From the NCBI RefSeq assembly GCF_009002475.1, contig NZ_AP019860.1, positions 5,780,501-5,844,500 of the forward strand: a DNA stretch of 64,000 nt, written 5' to 3'. Both the position numbers and the translations under genes were made by a program. Numbering within the stretch: position 1 is the stretch's first letter; every line of letters begins with the position of its first letter. Below are positions 9,676 through 17,594 of this stretch, piece by piece. The notes beneath the pieces were generated by a model. The model did not search any database. It was not told the origin of the DNA and was given only the letters and a program-made list of their open reading frames with translations. This DNA is from Candidatus Uabimicrobium amorphum. GTDB taxonomy: Bacteria; Planctomycetota; Uabimicrobiia; Uabimicrobiales; Uabimicrobiaceae.

Positions 9676-10017
9676 ATGGGTGTCGAAAAAGACAATGGAA
9701 ATGCTCAGGACGAAGGAAATGCCGATGGAGCAGGTGTAAATATCGATGGTGCAGATGTAAATATTGAATTGTTCATCCATGAGCAGTTACCAGTGGAAGA
9801 ACAACAAAAATTACAGAAACTCTACGCAAACGATATTATTTTTCAAAAACAAATAGATGAAAAGTACCAAGAAAGCGATCTGCAAAAAGATCTGGAACAA
9901 CAAGGATGCGAAGCATATGATTTTTTAACCGAAAACTTTTGTATAGACGAAGATGTTGTGTTTAGTGAAAAACAGCAACAAGGTTTATGGAAAAAAATTC
10001 AACTTCGCATTCAATAA
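9676..10017 (+). CDS. Small acidic protein paired with the ECF sigma factor
   Basis: About 113 residues, acidic, starting with a glycine/asparagine/aspartate-rich stretch that repeats the pattern NIDGADVNIE. A helical region follows that contains FIHEQLPVEEQQKLQKLY, the kind of helix seen at the start of anti-sigma domains. No membrane segment or zinc-binding HxxxCxxC is present. The ATG at 9667 overlaps the sigma stop as ATGA. The in-frame ATG at 9676 has better spacing (8 bases) from AAAGGA and is preferred. By position it may be a soluble anti-sigma factor, but no family is recognised. Confidence 0.65.
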   Translation: MGVEKDNGNAQDEGNADGAGVNIDGADVNIELFIHEQLPVEEQQKLQKLYANDIIFQKQIDEKYQESDLQKDLEQQGCEAYDFLTENFCIDEDVVFSEKQQQGLWKKIQLRIQ

Positions 10018-10028
10018 AATTACTCTAC

Positions 10029-10104
10029 GCGGACATAGCTCAGCGGCTAGAGCACAAGCTTGCCATGCTTGGGGTCGTGGGTTCGAATCCCATTGTCCGC
10101 TCCA
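10029..10104 (+). tRNA. tRNA-Gly (anticodon GCC)
   Basis: A full cloverleaf with acceptor stem GCGGACA/TGTCCGC, anticodon stem CAAGC/GCTTG around loop TTGCCAT, T-loop TTCGAAT and an encoded CCA at 10102-10104. It starts 11 bases after the end of the sigma-partner gene. Confidence 0.95.
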
Positions 10105-10109
10105 TTTTC

Positions 10110-10182
10110 GCGGGTGTAGCTCAATTGGCAGAGCACTGGATTTCCATTCCAGGTGTTGTGGGTTCAAATCCCATCACCCGCT
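10110..10182 (+). tRNA. tRNA-Gly (anticodon TCC)
   Basis: A full cloverleaf with acceptor GCGGGTG/CACCCGC, anticodon stem CTGGA/TCCAG around loop TTTCCAT and T-loop TTCAAAT. Unlike its neighbour it has no encoded CCA. The MITE-like element begins only 3 bases after the discriminator base. Confidence 0.95.
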
Positions 10183-10185
10183 TTA

Positions 10186-10490
10186 GGGTGTGTCATCAAT
10201 TAAAGTTTATTTAATATTAAAGTCATTGTAAATTCTAGCTAGGCGTTACAATGGCCATGTCCAACAGTTCGCTGTTGTTTTATTTAAATGAAACTACTTC
10301 AACTTGCAGTTGCAATTGTACAATTTGGTCGTGTAAAGTGTTTGAAGTATTATTACTTACGATCAAAATTACAAAACCATTTTGTTATGTAGTTTCAAAG
10401 AACTCATAGCTAGGTTATTTAAATAAGGAGCAACGACGCTAGTATTTAGAAGGTCTCAATAGTGAATGAAGATTAATTGATGACACGCCC
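10186..10490. mobile_element. MITE-like element with TA target duplication
   Basis: About 305 bases bounded by 18-bp terminal inverted repeats, GGGTGTGTCATCAATTAA and GGGCGTGTCATCAATTAA, with one mismatch, and flanked on both sides by TA. That duplication is typical of IS630/Tc1-mariner transposition. The interior is AT-rich, has no coding frame and contains further inverted pairs, for example GAAACTAC (10290-10297) with GTAGTTTC (10389-10396). It is therefore a non-autonomous element that would need a transposase in trans, and none is present in the window. Confidence 0.75.
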
Positions 10491-10511
10491 TACACAAAAA
10501 AAAGAAAAAAT

Positions 10512-10541
10512 TTGTATTTTTGACATTTTTAGGGATATAAT
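10512..10541 (+). promoter_or_regulatory. Candidate promoter of the degenerate tRNA array
   Basis: A perfect TATAAT at 10536-10541 is preceded by TTGTAT at 10512-10517 with an 18-base spacer. It points toward the three tRNA-like genes and lies about 85 bases before the first of them. Confidence 0.4.
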
Positions 10542-10548
10542 AAGTGAG

Positions 10549-10594
10549 TCTACACCCTTGTTTGTAGATAACAAAAACCTAAAAGATCTTTTAG
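10549..10594 (+). other. Two hairpins leading into the degenerate tRNA array
   Basis: TCTACA (10549-10554) pairs with TGTAGA (10563-10568). The 16-base perfect palindrome CTAAAAGATCTTTTAG lies at 10579-10594. Both sit between the candidate promoter and the first tRNA-like gene. They could be processing or regulatory structures, or remnants of another tRNA-like unit. Confidence 0.35.
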
Positions 10595-10625
10595 TTGTGT
10601 TTTGCTCGGAAATAGGTTGCATTTT

Positions 10626-10692
10626 GGTAAAGTGCTAGGTGCGCTAGGCCCTCCAAATGCCTAAGTTTGGTGTTCGATTCACCATTTTACCA
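10626..10692 (+). tRNA. Degenerate tRNA-like gene, apparent anticodon CCA (Trp)
   Basis: Only 67 bases. The acceptor GGTAAAG/TTTTACC and T-arm TGGTG-TTCGATT-CACCA are sound. The anticodon arm TAGGC/GCCTA has a 9-base loop, or a 7-base loop closed by a C-T mismatch, placing CCA at 10653-10655 after a conserved T. The D-arm is reduced to about 10 bases. No CCA tail is encoded. It could be a shortened functional tRNA, a tRNA-like RNA or a decayed gene. Confidence 0.55.
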
Positions 10693-10706
10693 GCAATACT
10701 ATTTAT

Positions 10707-10775
10707 GTATCCACAAGCCAGGTGGCGCTGGGCCGTCATAAAGCCCAAGATAAGGTTCAATTCCTCGTGGATGTT
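10707..10775 (+). tRNA. Degenerate tRNA-like gene, apparent anticodon CAT (Met)
   Basis: The acceptor GTATCCA/TGGATGT pairs with two terminal wobbles. The anticodon stem TGGGC/GCCCA encloses a loop with CAT at 10737-10739, and the T-loop TTCAATT is normal. The D-arm is short (about 13 bases) and shares AGGTG-GCGCT with the preceding unit, suggesting a common origin. The T-stem has mismatches and CCA is not encoded. Confidence 0.5.
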
Positions 10776-10789
10776 TGAGCATGTAACTT

Positions 10790-10859
10790 GTCCGTTAGCT
10801 TAATTAGTAAAGTGCAGGCCTTCCACGCCTGAGATAAAGGTGCAAATCCTTTACGGACT
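10790..10859 (+). tRNA. Degenerate tRNA-like gene, apparent anticodon TCC (Gly)
   Basis: The acceptor GTCCGTT/TACGGAC has a mismatch at the seventh pair. The anticodon stem CAGGC/GCCTG is perfect around CTTCCAC (TCC at 10822-10824), and the T-stem AAAGG/CCTTT is perfect. The T-loop reads TGCAAAT in place of the near-universal TTC start. The D-stem has only three pairs and no CCA is encoded. A run of six T at 10863-10868 follows and may end the array transcript. Confidence 0.55.
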
Positions 10860-10882
10860 CTCTTTTTTCACCCGGAAACCTC

Positions 10883-11716
10883 ATGCGTATTTTTTTCATC
10901 TTTCTCTTTTTTATCTGTAGCTGTTTTTATTCCCCCCCACAAATCACAACCCCTTATCGTGGATCTATTGGTAAAGAAGACCATGAAACAGAGCGTTTCC
11001 TGCTTGAAAAGATAGCACAAACAAAAACAGCAACGACAAAACAACTTATCTCGCAACTCTCCACCACCAAGTGCACGCTAAAAACACCCATGGCAAATCA
11101 TCATAAAATGACAGGTAGTGATATTTATCAACAATACACAAAGAGTGTTGTTATTGTGGCGCAAAGATATCTGTGTGGAAATTGCAGCCAGTGGCATGTT
11201 GCTACCTCCTCGGGATTTATGATAAGCGAATCGGGAGCGTGTGTGACGAGTTACCATGTTATTGACGACAACAAAGCAGAACGTTTTATTGTCATATCTG
11301 TAGATAAAAAATGTTATGGAATTGAACGTGTTCTTGCCGCAGATAAACACAATGATTTTGTCGTCTTGCAGCTCATCGGACACAAATTTCCCATGCCTGC
11401 TCCATTGGCGAAGCCGACTATTGGGAGAAAAGTGTATGTGATTAGCCACCCTCAACGTCGCTACTATTCCTTAACTTCGGGAATTATTTCGCGACTATTT
11501 ACCCCTGAGTCTCGTTCCACGAACATCCCTTACGTTACTATTACTGCCGATTATGCCACGGGCTCTAGTGGTGCCCCTATTTTTGATGAATATGGAAATG
11601 TAATTGGAGTGGTGAGCTACACTCAGTCGGCGTATGCTGGGCGAGATGTGCAAATGGTATTTAAAAATGCCACCAATGCTATCGCAATTCTGAAAGTAGT
11701 TAAAGTGAGTCATTAA
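10883..11716 (+). CDS. Exported trypsin-like serine protease
   Basis: A 277-residue protein with a hydrophobic N-terminus (about 3-15). The segment ICSC could act as a weak lipobox, so it is secreted or a lipoprotein. The protease domain (about 85-270) has the HtrA/DegP-type triad: H125 in TSYHVID, D158 in HNDFVVLQL and S229 in GSSGAPIF. There is no PDZ domain, so it is shorter than DegP-family proteases. It lies just downstream of the tRNA-like array and before a secreted pentapeptide-repeat protein, with about 145 bases between the two. Likely works on envelope or external proteins; substrate unknown. Confidence 0.88.
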   Translation: MRIFFIFLFFICSCFYSPPQITTPYRGSIGKEDHETERFLLEKIAQTKTATTKQLISQLSTTKCTLKTPMANHHKMTGSDIYQQYTKSVVIVAQRYLCGNCSQWHVATSSGFMISESGACVTSYHVIDDNKAERFIVISVDKKCYGIERVLAADKHNDFVVLQLIGHKFPMPAPLAKPTIGRKVYVISHPQRRYYSLTSGIISRLFTPESRSTNIPYVTITADYATGSSGAPIFDEYGNVIGVVSYTQSAYAGRDVQMVFKNATNAIAILKVVKVSH

Positions 11717-11861
11717 TATGCGATGCCCTCAGAATTTCAATTCTTTATTTACACTCCACTGCAAAATACAAAACTTATTTTCCTGACTCTTAAACAATGC
11801 AAATATGCTATCATAAACACGTACAAAAACGAAAAATACATTATTTTAGGAAAATAATTTT

Positions 11862-12935
11862 ATGAAAAACTTTGTTGTTTGCCTGTGTTTTATTTCTCTA
11901 GTTTGTCTATTTGCTGACGAAAAGAGCGCTCATAGTACTTCGCACGATGTTGCGCAGTTGGATGCACTGAAAAAAGGTAGTGAAAATTGGAATATGTGGC
12001 GTGTTGCTCATCCACATGCCAAAGTAAATCTGCAAAAAGTCGACTTGCAGGAGGTGGACTTAAGCAATGCCAATTTAAAAAATGCCAATCTTAGCGGAGC
12101 AAATCTTTCCAAAGTAAATCTGAGCAATGCTGATTTGCGGTATGCCAACTTAACGAATGCCAATCTGTCGGAAGCCAATTTAACAAACGTTAAGGCGATA
12201 GAGGCTAACTTTGACGGTGCTACGCTTGATAAGGTAAATTGTTCTCGCGGAATGTTCCATCGTGCGAGTTTTATTGCCTCTAGTATGAAAAAACTGAACG
12301 CCGTGCACGCGGCTTTTATTGGCGCAAACTTTAGTAAAGCCAATTTGAAAGACGGTAATTTGTACATGTCTCACTGCATGGGAATTGTTGCTATGGACAG
12401 CAATTTCGAAAACGTAAATACGTTTTACTGCAACTTGGCAGGTATGAAATTTGGAGAAAACGTGTCCGCCAGCGAAGAGGGAAAGGTCAAAGTTGGTTGG
12501 TCAGACATGCCACTTGTTGGCTATGATGAAAAGCAATGCGCTATGGTAAAAGACGGCGCGGAGAAGTGGAATGAATGGCGTGCAAAAAATCCAAAAGTTA
12601 TGGTGAGCTTTCAGGGAGCAGATTTAGCAAACGCAAACTTTGATGGATTTGATTTGCGGGGGGCGCATTTTGAAGGAGCGGTTCTAACCGGGGCGTCTTT
12701 TAAAAATGCCAACTTGGGAAAAACGAGTTTTGCAGGGGCCAATCTACAAAAGGCAAATTTCGATAAAGCCGATTTAAAAAATACAAATTTAGAGGGTTGC
12801 GACTTGCAGTGGGTGGTATTCGACAATGCCACAATTGACAACACCGCGTTACTCGGTTCTAATTTAGAGTGGGCGAGTGTTAATAACGTTGACAAAACCA
12901 AATGGAAAAAAGCCATCACCACAAGCGGTAAATAA
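11862..12935 (+). CDS. Exported pentapeptide-repeat protein with an internal duplication
   Basis: The 357 residues begin with a clear signal peptide (about 1-18, FVVCLCFISLVCLFA). Two pentapeptide-repeat domains of A(N/D)LxxANL type follow, about 53-190 and 246-345, which should form right-handed quadrilateral beta-helices. Each is introduced by a similar capping segment, SENWNMWRVAHPHAKV (about 40) and AEKWNEWRAKNPKVMV (about 232), so the gene arose by duplication of a cap-plus-helix unit. An AGGAAAA site precedes the ATG. Pentapeptide proteins are usually binding scaffolds; here the site is outside the cytoplasm. No ligand can be named. Confidence 0.9.
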   Translation: MKNFVVCLCFISLVCLFADEKSAHSTSHDVAQLDALKKGSENWNMWRVAHPHAKVNLQKVDLQEVDLSNANLKNANLSGANLSKVNLSNADLRYANLTNANLSEANLTNVKAIEANFDGATLDKVNCSRGMFHRASFIASSMKKLNAVHAAFIGANFSKANLKDGNLYMSHCMGIVAMDSNFENVNTFYCNLAGMKFGENVSASEEGKVKVGWSDMPLVGYDEKQCAMVKDGAEKWNEWRAKNPKVMVSFQGADLANANFDGFDLRGAHFEGAVLTGASFKNANLGKTSFAGANLQKANFDKADLKNTNLEGCDLQWVVFDNATIDNTALLGSNLEWASVNNVDKTKWKKAITTSGK

Positions 12936-12953
12936 TTTGATACTCCAATTCGA

Positions 12954-12977
12954 TAGATAGGTGATTTCACCTATCTA
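12954..12977 (+). terminator. Perfect hairpin between the pentapeptide and tandem-kinase genes
   Basis: TAGATAGGTGA pairs with TCACCTATCTA, 11 pairs with a very short loop. There is no T-run after it, so it may be an operator or a leader hairpin for the kinase gene (24 bases downstream) rather than an intrinsic terminator. Confidence 0.45.
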
Positions 12978-13000
12978 GCATTCATAACTAGGGGAGAGTT

Positions 13001-16000
13001 ATGTTATCTCAAGATCAATTGCTGACACATTATGTTCAAGCGCTTAACAAAATTGGCCATGAGACATTACAACGAATTTTCCATCAAGGAAACCTACGTA
13101 ATTACTTACAAGCGCATAATGTCCTTTCATCGCAACAGTGGGAAAAGTTTCGTTGGTTGTATATCGAGTATGTATTTTTATTTTATGCACAGCAAGAAGG
13201 ACGTATTGCTTACAACAGCGATATATTTCAACGCTTATTTCAAGCCTCCATTAACAGCAATACCGCCCAACGCTTTTACTTCATGAAACCCAACATGATT
13301 TCCGGGGAAAATTTTCAAAACATCACCACTCGTTTTTTGCAACAAGGACTTTTAAACAAAAAAGAAGTGAATTCATTGTGGAATGATAGTGGTGCTAATG
13401 AAAAGCGGTACATTGCGCACTATGAACTCCTTTCGGAGTTAGGACGCGGTGGGATGGGTGTTGTGTACAAAGTAATGGACACTAGAGATTCGCAAATATG
13501 TGCTTTGAAACTGATTTTGCCATCCAAAGGATCTGACTCATCTTCTATAAAACGCTTTCATCGCGAAAAAGAAATCCTAATGCGTTTAAAGCATCGGCAT
13601 ATTGTAAGTTTCCGCGATGCCGGAATCGAGGGAAGTTGTTACTATTTGGTGATGGACTTTATCGATGGTTTTAGCCTAAATCATTTGAAAAAATGTCCGC
13701 CCATACCAGATACCGTGGAATTGATCAAAAAACTAGCCCAAGCATTACATTATGCCCACCACAATAATGTGATTCATCGCGATATCAAACCGGAAAATAT
13801 TATGATCGACGTAAATTTTGAACCGGTACTTATGGATTTTGGTATCGCAAAAGTTACCGATTTTGAAAGAATGACGATGTCGGGCCGCGTTCCAGGTTCC
13901 CCGCGTTACATGTCTCCTGAACAAGTGCAAGGGCAAGTGAGTAGCTTTGATGGTCGTTCGGACATTTACTCTCTGGGAGCGTGTTTTTATAGACTGCTTA
14001 CTGCCAAATGTGCGATCGAAGCAAAGGGGGTGAGCGAAATACTTAACGAAGTTGTCTATGGAACGATTACTCCTCCGAGTGAAATAAACCCTGGAATACC
14101 TAAACTTGTGGAAAAAGTTTGCATGCGCTGTTTAGAGAAAGATCCAAATAAACGTTATCAACAAGCTCAAGAGCTTATTGTAGATCTTGAAGATTTGATA
14201 CTGCGTTTCTCTCAACAGCCTAATCCCCAGCATTGGCAGTATCTATCTACACAGAAAACAGGAGAGAAAGAATCTACCAACAAGCCGCTTGCCACAGATT
14301 TTGCAACGCTAGAAAATCTAATCGCTCCTTCTCCGACAATAGAAATTGGCAATACATTTCACCACTATGAAATCGAAGGTGAATTGGGACGTGGTGGAAT
14401 GGGAGTTGTCTACAAAGTACGCGACACACAACTAAATCGCACAGTTGCACTCAAAGTAGTACAATCACAGCATTTGCAACAAGATGGCATTAAGCGATTT
14501 ATGCAAGAAATCCAAGCCATTGCTAGTTTAAATCACCCGAATATAGTGCAACTATTCGAGTACGGAAATACGCCACAAACTTATTATACAATGGAGTATA
14601 TCGAAGGTATTACCTTTAAAAGTTTTGTACAAAATAAACGTCTACCGATGAAAAAAATTGCCGAAGTGGTACAAAAAATTGCTCAGGCGCTTCATTGTGT
14701 GCATCAAGAAAAAATTATTCACCGCGATATCAAGCCTGCGAATATTATGATTGTGGGAGAAGAACCAAAAGTGATGGACTTTGGACTTGCCAAAGTGGGG
14801 GATTCTCAATTGTCGCAGACAGGTACAATGTTGGGGACTTTGGCGTATATGTCTCCCGAGCAAGCGGATGGACAAAACATCACACGTCGTGCAGACATCT
14901 ATTCGTTGGGAGCGACACTTTACGAAGCTCTCACCAAACGTCCACCATTTCAAGGGCAAAGCACCGCAAATCTTTTAAATCAAATTTACAATGTTGATCC
15001 CATTCCCCCGCGGCAACTAAATCCCGATATCGATCGCGATTTAGAAATAGTTTGCTTAAAATGTTTGGAAAAAGATCCTAAAAAACGTTACCAAACCGCA
15101 GGAACATTCGCACGGGATTTACAAAATTATTGTAATAATTTACCGATTAGCGCACGTCCGCCTGGACTTGTCGAGCAAGTGGTTAAGTGGTGTCAACGTC
15201 GTCCGGCAATTGCAGCACTCGTTGTTGTGGTTAATATCGCGATGATTTTGATTTCTTTTTCGTGGTTGCAAACACATTTCGCCTTGCGCGAAACAGAGGA
15301 AGCAAATCGGCAAAAGCAAAAAGCTTTAGATGAAAATAAAAAACTTGTGACAAAGTTACAAGATAGCAATAAAGAATTGAACAAAATGAATAACAAACTC
15401 GCGCAAGCCAATCGCGAAAAAGATAAATTTCTCAAGGAAAAAACGCGGGCATTGGCCGACACACTGTGGCAGAGATCTTTGGAAAAAATCAACAACAATA
15501 ACTATACCGATGCCACACGGCATTTTATGGAGGCATACAAGATTTTAAACAGTGGAGGCAATCCGCAAAATATTGAGGATATGCTCTTGACATTTAAATA
15601 CAATATTTTATTGCATCTGCCATTACTTAAAATGGAAAAACATTATCGCAACAATGGTGAAATTGCCATCGCAAAAAATGGTGAAGTGGTTGCCTGTCTT
15701 GTCGGGCGTCACTCCGTTGGTAAGCGTGCTTTTTGTTATTATCCACAAACAAATGAACAAGCCGAAGAACTTGCTTTAGAGGGCAAATTTTTTCGCTTAA
15801 CGTTGTCAGCAGACGGAAAATATGTAGGAGCCTTGGGTGAAAACTTTGTCGAGATCATTCACCTTGCGACAAAAAAGAAAAAAAGATTTTCGTATCAATA
15901 TAAACCGCAAGATATCCACCGTCGTTTAGCCTTTTCTCATGATGGCAAGATATTGGCGATTAAATCACCGCAAGACATAACATTGTGCTTCGTGAAGAGT

Positions 16001-17530
16001 GGTAAGAAAAAAGTTCTACCTATCGGTTCGATGCTCACCAATATTTATCCGCTGGCTTTTTCTCCTGACAACACCAAACTTGTAAGCCTAATGCATGGTG
16101 AACTGACCGTTTGGGAAAAGGCCACTGGTTGGCAAGCCAGAGCTTTGGGATTTGTCGTTCCCGGTGACGAATTTCCGGTCACTTTCAGCCCTGATGGCAA
16201 CACGATTGCATGCGGAGATCGTGAAGGGAATGTTGTTTTATATGACTTAAAAAATAATACCCACACCTCACTCCGCGAACACAATGGTGATATTTTTGAT
16301 TTGTGTTTTAATGGTGATGGGCAATTGTTGACAAGCGTTGGACAGGATAAGCAGGTCATCTTGTGGAATATGCACAATCGCAAAGTAATTTTCCGACGAA
16401 CTTTTCACAATACAAGCCCTGGAAAAATAGCTTTTACCAATAAAGATCGCTGTATTGCTGTTGTTGGGTCTGCTCCGGGGGGTAAAATCAGTTACCAAAC
16501 ATGGGAAATTCGCCATCGCTACGAGGAAGCACTGGCGATTAATGAACGTCGTCGCGAGTTTTTCAATAAAAAATTTAAAAACTTGGCAGTGAAGTCGGCA
16601 TTACATAAGCCAGCGGTATTTAGTCGTAAAGCGCGCTATGTCGCTGTTGCGTATATCAGTACTGTCTTTTTGTGGGATCGAAAAAAACATACCAATGTAA
16701 TGCTTGGTTCTCTGTTGCTTCCCCAAGTGAATATCTTGCGCTTTACCCCCGACGAGAAGTACCTAGCAATATTATATCGCAAAGGAACCATAAGTGTTTT
16801 TCGCACGGCAGATGGTAAGAAAGTTTTCAATTTGAGTGATCGCACCATCAGTGCAATTGATTTTTTGGATAACGACAGATTGCTGTGTGATAAGGGGGAA
16901 AATACTCTGGCATGCTTTGATATTAAAAAAAATCGCAAAGTGCGTGAATACAGTATGGCAATTGATGTCACGGGAATTCAAACTAGTCTTGATGGTGAAT
17001 GGATTGCCTTAGGATATGTAAAATCAAGGCAGGGGCAATCCGTAGGAGGCGTTCAAATTGTCGACAAAATAGGTAATCCTTTATTTTCTGTACTCGATGC
17101 CGATCATCAAAATCGTACCGATGTGATTGCATGGCATCCCAACAAAAACATGCTGGCCGTAGGTTGCACATACAATGGAATCATCACACTTTTCCAACGC
17201 GACGACACATACGGATGGACCGTGAAGCAACAAAAAAAGCCGTTGCATTTTAGCGAAGGACTCAAAACCTTGAGTTTTTCTCCCGACGGGGATTTGTTAG
17301 CTATGTTTATGGAAAACGACGTTGTGATGTATGATATCAAAAATGGCTTTCGCACGTCGTTAACCAAGGCCTATGTAAAAAAAGGAGTTGCGAATGTTTC
17401 ACCAGATTGGAGTTATTTAGTATTGCCTGGAAACCTTGGTGGATTGCAGTTGTTTAATTTTCAGGACAATAACGACTGGGCGCAATCATACTCGGTACTT
17501 CAGCAGAATTTGCAATCTTCCCTACGCTAA
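13001..17530 (+). CDS. Tandem double Ser/Thr protein kinase with WD40-like propeller
   Basis: A 1,509-residue protein. After an N-terminal helical region (1-135) come two full kinase domains, about 140-395 and 455-720. Each has GRGGMGVVYK, an ALK lysine, HRDIKPEN or HRDIKPAN, a true DFG (DFGIA, DFGLA) and an YMSPEQ activation segment, so both look catalytically competent. A membrane helix follows at about 736-756, then a coiled coil (about 760-815) and WD40-like repeats to the end (about 870-1500), such as PLAFSPDNTKL and PVTFSPDGNTIACGD. A GGGGAG site precedes the ATG. The propeller lies across the membrane from the kinases, so it probably senses or binds an external partner. Confidence 0.93.
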   Translation: MLSQDQLLTHYVQALNKIGHETLQRIFHQGNLRNYLQAHNVLSSQQWEKFRWLYIEYVFLFYAQQEGRIAYNSDIFQRLFQASINSNTAQRFYFMKPNMISGENFQNITTRFLQQGLLNKKEVNSLWNDSGANEKRYIAHYELLSELGRGGMGVVYKVMDTRDSQICALKLILPSKGSDSSSIKRFHREKEILMRLKHRHIVSFRDAGIEGSCYYLVMDFIDGFSLNHLKKCPPIPDTVELIKKLAQALHYAHHNNVIHRDIKPENIMIDVNFEPVLMDFGIAKVTDFERMTMSGRVPGSPRYMSPEQVQGQVSSFDGRSDIYSLGACFYRLLTAKCAIEAKGVSEILNEVVYGTITPPSEINPGIPKLVEKVCMRCLEKDPNKRYQQAQELIVDLEDLILRFSQQPNPQHWQYLSTQKTGEKESTNKPLATDFATLENLIAPSPTIEIGNTFHHYEIEGELGRGGMGVVYKVRDTQLNRTVALKVVQSQHLQQDGIKRFMQEIQAIASLNHPNIVQLFEYGNTPQTYYTMEYIEGITFKSFVQNKRLPMKKIAEVVQKIAQALHCVHQEKIIHRDIKPANIMIVGEEPKVMDFGLAKVGDSQLSQTGTMLGTLAYMSPEQADGQNITRRADIYSLGATLYEALTKRPPFQGQSTANLLNQIYNVDPIPPRQLNPDIDRDLEIVCLKCLEKDPKKRYQTAGTFARDLQNYCNNLPISARPPGLVEQVVKWCQRRPAIAALVVVVNIAMILISFSWLQTHFALRETEEANRQKQKALDENKKLVTKLQDSNKELNKMNNKLAQANREKDKFLKEKTRALADTLWQRSLEKINNNNYTDATRHFMEAYKILNSGGNPQNIEDMLLTFKYNILLHLPLLKMEKHYRNNGEIAIAKNGEVVACLVGRHSVGKRAFCYYPQTNEQAEELALEGKFFRLTLSADGKYVGALGENFVEIIHLATKKKKRFSYQYKPQDIHRRLAFSHDGKILAIKSPQDITLCFVKSGKKKVLPIGSMLTNIYPLAFSPDNTKLVSLMHGELTVWEKATGWQARALGFVVPGDEFPVTFSPDGNTIACGDREGNVVLYDLKNNTHTSLREHNGDIFDLCFNGDGQLLTSVGQDKQVILWNMHNRKVIFRRTFHNTSPGKIAFTNKDRCIAVVGSAPGGKISYQTWEIRHRYEEALAINERRREFFNKKFKNLAVKSALHKPAVFSRKARYVAVAYISTVFLWDRKKHTNVMLGSLLLPQVNILRFTPDEKYLAILYRKGTISVFRTADGKKVFNLSDRTISAIDFLDNDRLLCDKGENTLACFDIKKNRKVREYSMAIDVTGIQTSLDGEWIALGYVKSRQGQSVGGVQIVDKIGNPLFSVLDADHQNRTDVIAWHPNKNMLAVGCTYNGIITLFQRDDTYGWTVKQQKKPLHFSEGLKTLSFSPDGDLLAMFMENDVVMYDIKNGFRTSLTKAYVKKGVANVSPDWSYLVLPGNLGGLQLFNFQDNNDWAQSYSVLQQNLQSSLR

Positions 17531-17594
17531 ATTTGTGATGTTCTGCGAAACGAATTCATAGAAATAAAGCGACATCTTGTTGTTTTACTTCTAG

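Noticed and set aside
10520..10525. TTGACA close to the TATAAT of the tRNA-like array
   Set aside because: Only 10 bases separate them, too short for a sigma-70 promoter; TTGTAT with an 18-base spacer is preferred.
12008..12970. Long minus-strand frames opposite the pentapeptide gene
   Set aside because: They are mirror effects of the 15-base coding repeat, and the plus-strand protein has a signal peptide and family match.
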